DNA from: Olsenella sp.
Lineage (GTDB): Bacteria > Actinomycetota > Coriobacteriia > Coriobacteriales > Atopobiaceae
Reading direction: 5' to 3'
Assembly: GCA_015062715.1 (NCBI GenBank)
Contig: SUUD01000078.1
Span: 1-8,216, forward strand
Length of the DNA: 8,216 bases
Made by a program: the position numbers and the translations under genes. Every line of letters starts with the position of its first letter. Position 1 is the stretch's first letter. The notes under the pieces were generated by a model. It was given only the letters and a program-made list of their open reading frames with translations, had not been told where the DNA came from and did not search any database. This document shows positions 1 through 5,569 of the stretch, in pieces.

Positions 1-99
1 AGTGGGACACTTACCCCGGAGGATTTGTCCCAGAGTGGGACACTTACCCCGGAGGATTTGTCCCAAAGTGGGACGAAAGCTCCGGGATACTGTCCCACT
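1..99. repeat. Three tandem 33-bp TGGGACA-type repeat units
   Basis: Units lie at 1-33, 34-66 and 67-99. The first two differ only in their last base. The third keeps the ends but has a different centre. Each unit begins TGGGACA-like and ends TGTCCCA-like, so it is an imperfect inverted repeat; in the third unit AGTGGGAC and GTCCCACT are an exact 8-bp pair. There is no variable spacer between units. Related units recur in the opposite orientation at 916-981, on the other side of the polyphosphate polymerase gene. The array may continue past the window edge. It is probably a dispersed REP-like element and may also end or stabilise the transcript of the adjacent gene. Confidence 0.9.
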
Positions 100-847
100 A
101 GGCGACGTGAGCCCGGGTATGGCGGGCCTTCCAGGCGTTGCCGTACTTGGAGAAGCTCGCCTTGGAGACGCCCAGGCGCTCGAGCTCGCGCACCATCCAC
201 AGCGGGACGGCGCCGCCGCACTTGAGCTCCATGATGCTCATGCCGGGCGGCAGCAGCTGCTCACCCCACGCTGGCGCCGTAAGGTCCAGCTCGCACCAGC
301 GGGCACGGACGTTGCGGTCGAAGGTCATGCGAAACTCGTGGTCGTCGATCGCGTAGTAGGCCTCGCGGTCGTAGGCGATGTAGCAGGCGGGCGCCAGGCC
401 CTCGTAGCGGCGGACCGCGAAGTCGATCTCGCGCTCGATCTGGGTCTGGGGGTCGCCATGGCCGGCAAGCAGCGCCTCGGCGCGGACCTCGTCCATGACG
501 GCGCGGCGCTTGTAGACGATGCCCTTGTACTTCTTCTTAAGCTCGACGAAGACCGGGGAGCCGGGCGTGCGGCGGCCGTAGCTGCGGACGCGGATCTTCT
601 CCTTGTAGGTGGGCTTGTCGAGCGAGCGGCGGACGAGCAGGCCCGTGGGCGTGTCGTAGTAGACGTTGCAGACCGTGGTGGCGCCCCAGGCGTCCGGCTC
701 CATGTGCTCGGAGGCGGCCGAGAGGATCGCGGCGCGCTGCTCGTCGGTCACGAGGTACTTGATCTCGCTGCGACGGAAGACCTTCTGGACGGCCGGCTTC
801 GTGGCGGTGGCCGTGGGCTGGGTTCGCTCGAGGGTTGCGCTTGTCAT
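98..847 (-). CDS. VTC-domain polyphosphate polymerase
   Basis: A 249-residue protein made up almost wholly of a VTC domain, the fold that makes inorganic polyphosphate from nucleoside triphosphate. No SPX domain, signal peptide or membrane segment is seen, so the catalytic domain should be cytosolic. The basic tunnel motifs are present: EIKY (K30), YYDTP (63-67), KIRVRSY with R86 and R88, VELKKK with E102 and K104, KRR at 113-115, YDR (R161), MELK with E207 and K209, and SFSKYG with K234. ATG at 845-847 is preferred over an in-frame GTG at 854-856 because AAAGGGAG lies 8 nt before the ATG and would sit on top of the GTG. The stop codon shares two bases with a repeat unit. VTC genes in related bacteria often stand near DUF4956 or CotH genes; such partners, if present, would lie beyond the left edge. 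The family is secure. Activity is inferred from the conserved residues. Confidence 0.93.
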   Translation of the reverse strand: MTSATLERTQPTATATKPAVQKVFRRSEIKYLVTDEQRAAILSAASEHMEPDAWGATTVCNVYYDTPTGLLVRRSLDKPTYKEKIRVRSYGRRTPGSPVFVELKKKYKGIVYKRRAVMDEVRAEALLAGHGDPQTQIEREIDFAVRRYEGLAPACYIAYDREAYYAIDDHEFRMTFDRNVRARWCELDLTAPAWGEQLLPPGMSIMELKCGGAVPLWMVRELERLGVSKASFSKYGNAWKARHTRAHVA

Positions 848-886
848 GGGTACCACTCCCTTTCTGGGCAGTACCTTACGCAGGCG

Positions 887-901
887 ACTTTAATCGAGGC
901 T
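887..901 (-). promoter_or_regulatory. Candidate operator upstream of the VTC gene
   Basis: The plus strand reads ACTTTAATCGAGGCT. A near-identical 15-mer (13 of 15) lies upstream of the response regulator gene at 3234-3248 in the same orientation relative to its gene. Here it ends 39 nt before the ATG. A weak -10-like TAAGGT (minus strand, 873-878) lies 8 nt downstream with no convincing -35, which would suit an activator-dependent promoter. CTTTA at 888-892 and TAAAG at 901-905 also form an inverted pair. That it binds the neighbouring regulator is inference. Confidence 0.45.
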
Positions 902-915
902 AAAGGGGCGGGGCC

Positions 916-981
916 GTGGGACAAATCCTCCGGGGTGAGTGTCCCACTCTGGGACAAATCCTCCGGGCAGGGTGTCCCAGG
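916..981. repeat. Two 33-bp TGGGACA-type units, inverted relative to 1-99
   Basis: Units at 916-948 and 949-981 are reverse complements of the 1-99 family. The first differs from the reverse complement of unit 1-33 at two positions; the second is more diverged in its right half. They keep the TGGGACA/TGTCCCA ends and the AATCCTCCGGG core. With the array at 1-99 they bracket the polyphosphate polymerase gene and its leader in opposite orientations. No transposase lies between them. Confidence 0.88.
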
Positions 982-992
982 CTGGGGAGACG

Positions 993-1094
993 GCCGGGGA
1001 CCTGACACTGGGGACGGTTCTGTTTGTCAGGTTTTTGGCACATGAGTGCCAAAAACCTGACAAACAGAACCGTCCCCAGTGTCAGGTCCCCGGC
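993..1094. repeat. Perfect 49-bp inverted repeat (REPIN-like hairpin)
   Basis: Bases 993-1041 pair without mismatch with 1046-1094 around the 4-nt loop ATGA. Each arm also holds CCTGACA and TGTCAGG (1001-1007 and 1025-1031 in the left arm), so each arm is a REP-like unit by itself and the whole resembles two head-to-head copies. The core TGGGGACGGTTCTG resembles a dispersed bacterial repeat I remember but cannot look up. It begins 13 nt after the histidine kinase stop codon. RNA from either strand would form a very stable hairpin. There is no T-run after it, so it is not a classical terminator, though it could block 3' exonucleases or be an RNase III target. Confidence 0.93.
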
Positions 1095-1106
1095 AGCAGA
1101 CCAGAC

Positions 1107-2492
1107 TTACACGCGCAGGGAGATGGTGATGGAGGTGCCGTCGGGCGAGACCTGCGCCGTCACGTCGCCGTCATGGGCCTCGGCGATGGCACGCACCACC
1201 GCAAGGCCGATCCCGTGGCCGCCCGAGCTCGACCGGGCCTCGTCGGCGCGGGTGAAGCGGTCGAAGAGCTCGGGGTGCGCGCCGGGCGCCAGCGTGCCGG
1301 GCTCTATGGCGTTGGTGGTCGAGACGCGTGCCCGGCCCCTCCCCTGCCGCACGCCGTCGGCCCCTGTCACGCTCACGACGATGTCGCTTCCCTCGGCGGA
1401 GTGCTTGAGCGCGTTGTCGAGCAGCAACGAGAGGGCCTGGCGCACCAGGGTCTGGTCGGCATGGCAGGTGAGCCCCGGCGCCACGTTGGCCACCAGGCGC
1501 TTGCCGCTGGCCACGGCCTCGGGGCGGAAGTCGGCGATGACGGTGTCGGCCGTGGCCGTGAGGTCGAAGTCGGTGACGTTCATTGCCGTGGCGCCCTCGT
1601 CTGCCTTGGCAAGGCTCACGAGCTTGGCCGTGAGGTCGGCCAGGCGCCCCACCTGGTTGCGGACGCTGTGGGTCCACTCGCTCTCGCCCGACTCAATCTC
1701 CATGACGTCCACGGCGCTCGAGATGATTGCGAGCGGCGTCTTGAGTTCGTGCGAGGCGTCCGTGACGAAGCGCCGCTGCCGCTCCTGGCTCTCGGCGACC
1801 GGCCGCACGGCAAGCGCGGAAAGCGGCACCAGAAGCGCCGCCACGGCCACCAGCCCCGCGAGGCTCGCCACCGCCGAGGCGATGGCGAAGGAGCGGGCGC
1901 TCTCGACCTCGCGGCTGGAGTCGACGAAGAGCGCCATCTGCGTGCCCGAGACCTCGGTGAGCAGGTAACGGTAGTCGCCGTACCAGCCGCGTTTGGCATG
2001 GTCGGCAACTTGTTGCGCTATGGCGGAGGCGGTCTTGGCGTCGACCGCGGCAATCGAGGCGACGTCGACCGAGGCCACGTTGCCGGCATCGTCGAACGTC
2101 GCCGTGAAGTAGCGCGTCTCGAAGGCGAACTCGGGCGAGTCCTCGGGGCGGCCGGCAAAACGCCCGGGACGGAAGAGGTCGTCCAGGTCGTCGATGTCGG
2201 GGTCGCCGTCGAGGTCGGCCCAACGCGCGGCCATGCCCTCGTAGTCGTCGTCCGCATCGTCGTCGAGGTCGTCCGGGTCCGGCGCGCCCTCCCATCCCGG
2301 CAGCACGCCGGGGCCTTCGCGCAGCGTGGCGAGCGTGCCGCCCGCCTCGGCCAGGGCGTCCAGGCGGTCGTCGGCGCTGTCGCAGACGCTGCGGTAGTTG
2401 GCCAGGTTGATGCCGCCCACGATCACGGCGAGGACCACGGCGACCGAGGCCACCGCGATGAGGACGAACTTGCGCCGTAGCTTCTTGATCAT
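1107..2492 (-). CDS. Membrane sensor histidine kinase
   Basis: A 461-residue two-component sensor. An N-terminal membrane segment (about 9-31) is followed by an extracytoplasmic domain (about 32-198), a second membrane segment (about 201-229) and the cytoplasmic kinase. The H-box DASHELKTPLA carries the phospho-accepting H248. The N-box LLLDNALKH carries N360. The G2 box is GGHGIGL (424-430), and FDRF is at 410-413. The G1 box lacks the usual DxGxG and reads STTNAIEPG, a variation seen in some Gram-positive kinases. Residues 72-106 of the sensor domain are extremely acidic (17 Asp and 1 Glu), suggesting sensing of metal ions or cationic peptides. The gene follows the response regulator gene after 3 nt, with no strong ribosome site of its own, so its translation is probably coupled. 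The signal is unknown. Confidence 0.95.
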   Translation of the reverse strand: MIKKLRRKFVLIAVASVAVVLAVIVGGINLANYRSVCDSADDRLDALAEAGGTLATLREGPGVLPGWEGAPDPDDLDDDADDDYEGMAARWADLDGDPDIDDLDDLFRPGRFAGRPEDSPEFAFETRYFTATFDDAGNVASVDVASIAAVDAKTASAIAQQVADHAKRGWYGDYRYLLTEVSGTQMALFVDSSREVESARSFAIASAVASLAGLVAVAALLVPLSALAVRPVAESQERQRRFVTDASHELKTPLAIISSAVDVMEIESGESEWTHSVRNQVGRLADLTAKLVSLAKADEGATAMNVTDFDLTATADTVIADFRPEAVASGKRLVANVAPGLTCHADQTLVRQALSLLLDNALKHSAEGSDIVVSVTGADGVRQGRGRARVSTTNAIEPGTLAPGAHPELFDRFTRADEARSSSGGHGIGLAVVRAIAEAHDGDVTAQVSPDGTSITISLRV

Positions 2493-2495
2493 GCC

Positions 2496-3185
2496 CTATG
2501 CACCGGCCTGCACGTCGGGGTCGTCCAGGTAGTAGCCCACGCCGCGCAGCGCGCTGATCTTGACGCGCGAGCCCACTCCGACGAGCTTCTTGCGCAGGTT
2601 GGACAGGTTCACCCACACCACGCCCTGCTCGACGTCGGACATCGAGCCCCACACCTTGCGCATGAACTGCTCGGTCGAGACCTTGGCCGAGGGGTCGGCC
2701 AGCAGCATCTCCATCATCTGGAACTCGCGGGCCGTGAGGTCGACCGCCGCGTCCCCGCAGGTCAGGCGCGAGCCCGCCGCGTCGAGCGTGATGTCGGCAA
2801 ACGCGTCGGCGCGCTTGGTGGCGCCGGCCGTGGTGCGCGTGAGCACGCGGATGCGCGCGAGCAGCTCCTGGGCAGCGAAGGGCTTGGTGAGGTAGTCGTT
2901 GGCGCCCGAGTCGAGGCCCTCCACGCGGTCGCGTATCTCGGACTTGGCCGTGAGCATGAGGACGGGCACGTCGTTGCCGGCCTCGCGCAGCTGGCGCAGG
3001 ACGGTGAGGCCGTCGACCTTGGGCATCATGATGTCGAGCAGGACCACGTCGTAGTCGTTGATGTCGAGCTGCCAGAGGGCCTCCTCGCCGTCGAAGGCGG
3101 CGTCGACCACGTAGCCCGAGTGCTCGAGGATGGCCACCAGGGCGCGGCTGAGCTCGCGCTCGTCCTCTGCGAGAAGAACCCTCAT
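2496..3185 (-). CDS. OmpR-family response regulator
   Basis: A 229-residue transcription regulator. The receiver domain (1-115) has the complete phosphorylation site: acidic pair E7/D8, phospho-acceptor D51 in LLDIMMPK, T79 and K101 in LTKPF. The C-terminal winged helix (about 125-222) has the family patterns LTAREFQMMEMLL, VWVNLSNLRKKL and LRGVGYYL. The ATG at 3183-3185 is chosen over an in-frame ATG at 3219-3221 because GGAG lies 6 nt before it, the upstream ATG has no ribosome site, and the protein then begins directly with the first receiver strand, MRVLLAEDE. It is co-transcribed with the kinase immediately downstream, its likely partner. A 15-bp element in its leader is shared with the polyphosphate polymerase leader, pointing to autoregulation and control of that gene (inference). 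Confidence 0.96.
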   Translation of the reverse strand: MRVLLAEDERELSRALVAILEHSGYVVDAAFDGEEALWQLDINDYDVVLLDIMMPKVDGLTVLRQLREAGNDVPVLMLTAKSEIRDRVEGLDSGANDYLTKPFAAQELLARIRVLTRTTAGATKRADAFADITLDAAGSRLTCGDAAVDLTAREFQMMEMLLADPSAKVSTEQFMRKVWGSMSDVEQGVVWVNLSNLRKKLVGVGSRVKISALRGVGYYLDDPDVQAGA

Positions 3186-3233
3186 GCGTGTCTCCGTTCG
3201 TTGCTGGACTTCCAGCATCATGGTGCCACACGA

Positions 3234-3248
3234 ACCTTAATCGAGCCT
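3234..3248 (-). promoter_or_regulatory. Candidate operator upstream of the response regulator gene
   Basis: The plus strand reads ACCTTAATCGAGCCT, matching 887-901 in 13 of 15 positions, with TTAATCGAG identical. It ends 48 nt before the chosen start codon. CCTTA (3235-3239) and CCTTT (3246-3250) recur with an 11-bp period, the spacing typical of tandem half-sites for OmpR/PhoB-type regulators. The role as an autoregulatory site is inferred. Confidence 0.45.
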
Positions 3249-3255
3249 TTCGTCA

Positions 3256-3277
3256 AATTAGGGGGTACCCCCTATTT
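3256..3277. promoter_or_regulatory. Palindrome between ligA and the response regulator gene
   Basis: TAGGGGGTACCCCCTA at 3259-3274 is a perfect 16-bp palindrome; the flanking AA/TT at 3256-3257 and 3276-3277 extend it past one mismatch. In RNA it could form a six-pair stem with a GTAC loop, followed on the minus strand by AATTT, so it could be a weak ligA terminator. It could equally be a binding site upstream of the regulator gene. The neighbouring TTTGCATGTTTGCACG (3275-3290) holds two 8-bp near-repeats. The sequence does not decide between the roles. Confidence 0.4.
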
Positions 3278-3291
3278 GCATGTTTGCACGG

Positions 3292-5463
3292 TTACGCAAG
3301 CTGGGCGGGGTCAGCGCCGGCAAGGACCTGCTCGAGGGCTGCCTCGTCGAGGACGGGCACGCCCAGCGACTCGGCCTTTGTCAGCTTGCTGCCAGCCCCC
3401 GGGCCCGCCACCACGTAGCTGGTCTTCTTTGAGACCGAGCCCGACACCTTGGCGCCCAGCGCGCGCAGGGCCGCGCCGGCCTCGTCGCGCGTGCGCGTCT
3501 CGAGCGTGCCCGTGAGCACGAAAGTGAGGCCCGCCAGCGGCTGCTCGCCTGCCTGTGCCGCACCTGCCTCCTCGAGCGAGACGCGCGCCTGGCGCAGGCG
3601 CTCGAGCACGGCCACGTTCTCGGGGACCGAGAGGAACGCCACGACCGAAGCCGCGATCTTGGGGCCGACGCCCTCCACGGCCGCGATGTCCTCGGCCGTC
3701 GCCTGGACGAGCTTCTCGAGCGAGCCGAAGTGCCCCGCGATCTGTCGCGCGACGCTCTCGCCCACGTGGCGGATGCCCAGGCCAAACAGGACGCGCGACA
3801 GGCCGCGCTCGCGCGACGCGCGCACCTGGTCCATGACCTTGCGCGCGATGGTCTCCCCCACCACGATGCGCTCGCCGGCCACGTTGGTGCGGCCGGTCCA
3901 GAGGTTCGCCAGCGTCTCCTCGTCGAGCTTGTCGTAGAAGTCGGCCACGTCGGTGAGGACGCCCTGCTCGACCATGCGGCCCACCAGCTCGTCGCCCAGG
4001 CCGTCGATGTCCATGGCCTTGCGGCTCGCCCAGTGGATGAGGCGCTCGACGGCCTGCGCCGGGCAGTCGATCGAGACGCAGCGGAAGGCGACCTCGCCCT
4101 CCTCGCGCACCACCGGGCTGCCGCAGCTGGGGCACCGCTCGGGCATGTCCCAGAGCGGGCGCGCCTCGTGCGCGGCGGCCATATCTCCCTCGAGCACGGG
4201 CCCCACGACCTCGGGAATCACGTCGCCGGCCTTGTGGACCAGGATCGTGTCGCCCACGCGGACGTCCTTGCGGCGCACCTCGTCGATGTTGTGCAGCGTG
4301 GCGCGCGCGATGACCGAGCCCGCCACCGGCACCGGGTCGAACTCGGCGACCGGCGTGAGCACGCCCGTGCGGCCCACCTGCACGCGGATCTCGCGCAGGA
4401 CGGTGCGCTTCTCCTCGGGCGGGAACTTGAACGCGATGGCCCAGCGCGGCGCGCGGGCCGTGAACCCCAGGGCCTCCTGCTGGGCGAAGGAGTCGACCTT
4501 GACCACCACGCCGTCGATGTCGTAGTCCAGGTCGGCGCGGTGCTCGAGCGCGCGGGCGCAGAAGTCGTGGACCTCGGCGGCGCTGGTGCAGCGGGCAGCG
4601 TGGTCGTTCACGTGGAAGCCGCACTCCCCCAGCCAGTGCAGGAACGCCCACTGCGTGGTCACCGAGAGGGGCGCGGCGTCGGCCACGGAGTAGATGAAGG
4701 TCTCGAGGTCGCGGTGGGCCGTGACGCGCGGGTCCTTCTGGCGCAGGCTGCCCGCCGCGGCGTTGCGCGGGTTGGCGAAGGGATCGCGGCCGGCGGCGTC
4801 GGCGTCCTCGTTGAGGCGCACGAAGCTGTGCTTGGGCATGTAGACCTCGCCACGGACCTCCACGGACGCCCGGCCCTCGGGCGTGATGCGGGCCAGGCCC
4901 GCCTGCGTGAGGGTGCGCGGCACGTCGCCGATGGTGCGGACGTTGTCGGTGACGTTCTCGCCGGTGGTGCCGTCGCCGCGCGTGGCCGCGCGCACGAGCA
5001 GGCCGTCGCGGTAGGTAAGCGCCACGCCCAGGCCGTCGATCTTGAGCTCGCAGGTGTAGGCCACCGGTGAAGCCGCGCTCGCGCCAAGGGCCTCGTCGGT
5101 GCGCGCGAGCCACTCGTCCAGCTCGTCGAGGTTCATGGCGTCGTCCATGGAGTACATGCGGCTGGCGTGGGTGACCGGCTCGAAGGCCTCGCTCACGTAG
5201 CCGCCCACGCGCTGGGTGTAGCTGTCGGGGGTGACCAGCTCGGGGTGGGCGGCCTCGATGGCGAGGAGCTCCTGGAGCAGCCGGTCGAACTCGGCGTCGG
5301 TCATCTCGGGCTTGTCGAGGGCGTAGTACTGGTAGGCAGCGTGGTCGAGGATGCCACGCAGCTCGAGGGCACGGGCCGCCGGGTCTGGGCCGGCGGGCGC
5401 GGGCGTGGGCTCCGGGGCCGCGGGCTCGTCTCCGAACAGCGAGAGCTGGGTGTCGTCTGCCAT
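3292..5463 (-). CDS. ligA: NAD+-dependent DNA ligase LigA
   Basis: A full-length 723-residue enzyme that seals nicks in DNA using NAD+, acting in replication and repair. In order: Ia-type region (about 29-100), including YYALDKPEMTDAEFD; adenylation domain with the nucleophile K141 in KIDG, plus DGVVVK (317-322); OB fold with GRTGVLTPVAEF (364-375) and HKAGDVIP; a zinc finger with C444, C447, C462 and C467; helix-hairpin-helix repeats (about 480-610), with FGLGIRHVGE and VEGVGPKIA; and a C-terminal BRCT domain (about 640-720). ATG at 5461-5463 is supported by AGAAAGG 6 nt upstream; the open frame runs further upstream without a plausible start. The first 28 residues are a Pro/Ala-rich extension holding QLSLF at 6-10, a consensus beta-clamp-binding motif. 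The segment around 521-537 differs from the usual GFGEKSA-type sequence. Confidence 0.98.
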   Translation of the reverse strand: MADDTQLSLFGDEPAAPEPTPAPAGPDPAARALELRGILDHAAYQYYALDKPEMTDAEFDRLLQELLAIEAAHPELVTPDSYTQRVGGYVSEAFEPVTHASRMYSMDDAMNLDELDEWLARTDEALGASAASPVAYTCELKIDGLGVALTYRDGLLVRAATRGDGTTGENVTDNVRTIGDVPRTLTQAGLARITPEGRASVEVRGEVYMPKHSFVRLNEDADAAGRDPFANPRNAAAGSLRQKDPRVTAHRDLETFIYSVADAAPLSVTTQWAFLHWLGECGFHVNDHAARCTSAAEVHDFCARALEHRADLDYDIDGVVVKVDSFAQQEALGFTARAPRWAIAFKFPPEEKRTVLREIRVQVGRTGVLTPVAEFDPVPVAGSVIARATLHNIDEVRRKDVRVGDTILVHKAGDVIPEVVGPVLEGDMAAAHEARPLWDMPERCPSCGSPVVREEGEVAFRCVSIDCPAQAVERLIHWASRKAMDIDGLGDELVGRMVEQGVLTDVADFYDKLDEETLANLWTGRTNVAGERIVVGETIARKVMDQVRASRERGLSRVLFGLGIRHVGESVARQIAGHFGSLEKLVQATAEDIAAVEGVGPKIAASVVAFLSVPENVAVLERLRQARVSLEEAGAAQAGEQPLAGLTFVLTGTLETRTRDEAGAALRALGAKVSGSVSKKTSYVVAGPGAGSKLTKAESLGVPVLDEAALEQVLAGADPAQLA

Positions 5464-5499
5464 GGTGGGCCTTTCTCTGCTTGGTTTGCCTCGTCCATG

Positions 5500-5532
5500 G
5501 TAAATGAAACGCCGCTCCCGGGGAGCAGCGTT
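5500..5532 (-). terminator. Probable intrinsic terminator of the sugar operon
   Basis: In minus-strand RNA the stem AACGCUGCUCC with GGAGCGGCGUU (5508-5532, tight loop) pairs throughout with one U-G wobble, and is followed by UCAUUUACC. On the plus strand the same position is a C-A mismatch, so the hairpin favours minus-strand transcripts. It lies 37 nt past the epimerase stop codon and before the ligA ribosome site. The U-run is short, so termination may be partial. This suggests ligA may also receive some read-through. Confidence 0.6.
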
Positions 5533-5566
5533 CCAAATGGAACAAGTTTCCGGGGAGCAGCGTTCC
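5518..5566. repeat. 17-bp direct repeat with 32-bp period
   Basis: CCGGGGAGCAGCGTTCC occurs at 5518-5534 and again at 5550-5566. The first copy contains one arm of the terminator stem; the second duplicates that arm with no second partner. Between them GTTCCA (5530-5535) and TGGAAC (5538-5543) form another short hairpin. The stretch 5464-5569 holds nothing else recognised besides the ligA ribosome site. Confidence 0.8.
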
Positions 5567-5569
5567 GGT

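Noticed and set aside
1..99. CRISPR array from the regular 33-bp spacing
   Set aside because: Units are directly adjacent with no unique spacers, and no cas gene is present.
905..935. G-quadruplex from four G-runs on the plus strand
   Set aside because: One loop would be 11 nt and the runs are explained by the repeat unit and local GC content.
993..1094. Long hairpin as an ordinary intrinsic terminator of the kinase gene
   Set aside because: The stem is far longer than usual, has no following T-run on either strand, and looks like a dispersed repeat pair.
2..2480. Long plus-strand open frames (2-1045 and 939-2480)
   Set aside because: They run antisense to the VTC and kinase genes and through the repeats, and their translations lack domains and are Arg/Gly/Val-rich shadows of GC-rich coding DNA.
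3219..3221. Upstream ATG as start of the response regulator
   Set aside because: It has no ribosome site and adds 12 residues before the first receiver strand; the ATG at 3183-3185 has GGAG at good spacing.
1693..5545. Long minus-strand open frames at 1693-3231 and 3311-5545
   Set aside because: They overlap the kinase, regulator and ligA genes in another frame; the translations are Arg/Pro/Gly-rich, while the competing frames carry complete conserved domains.
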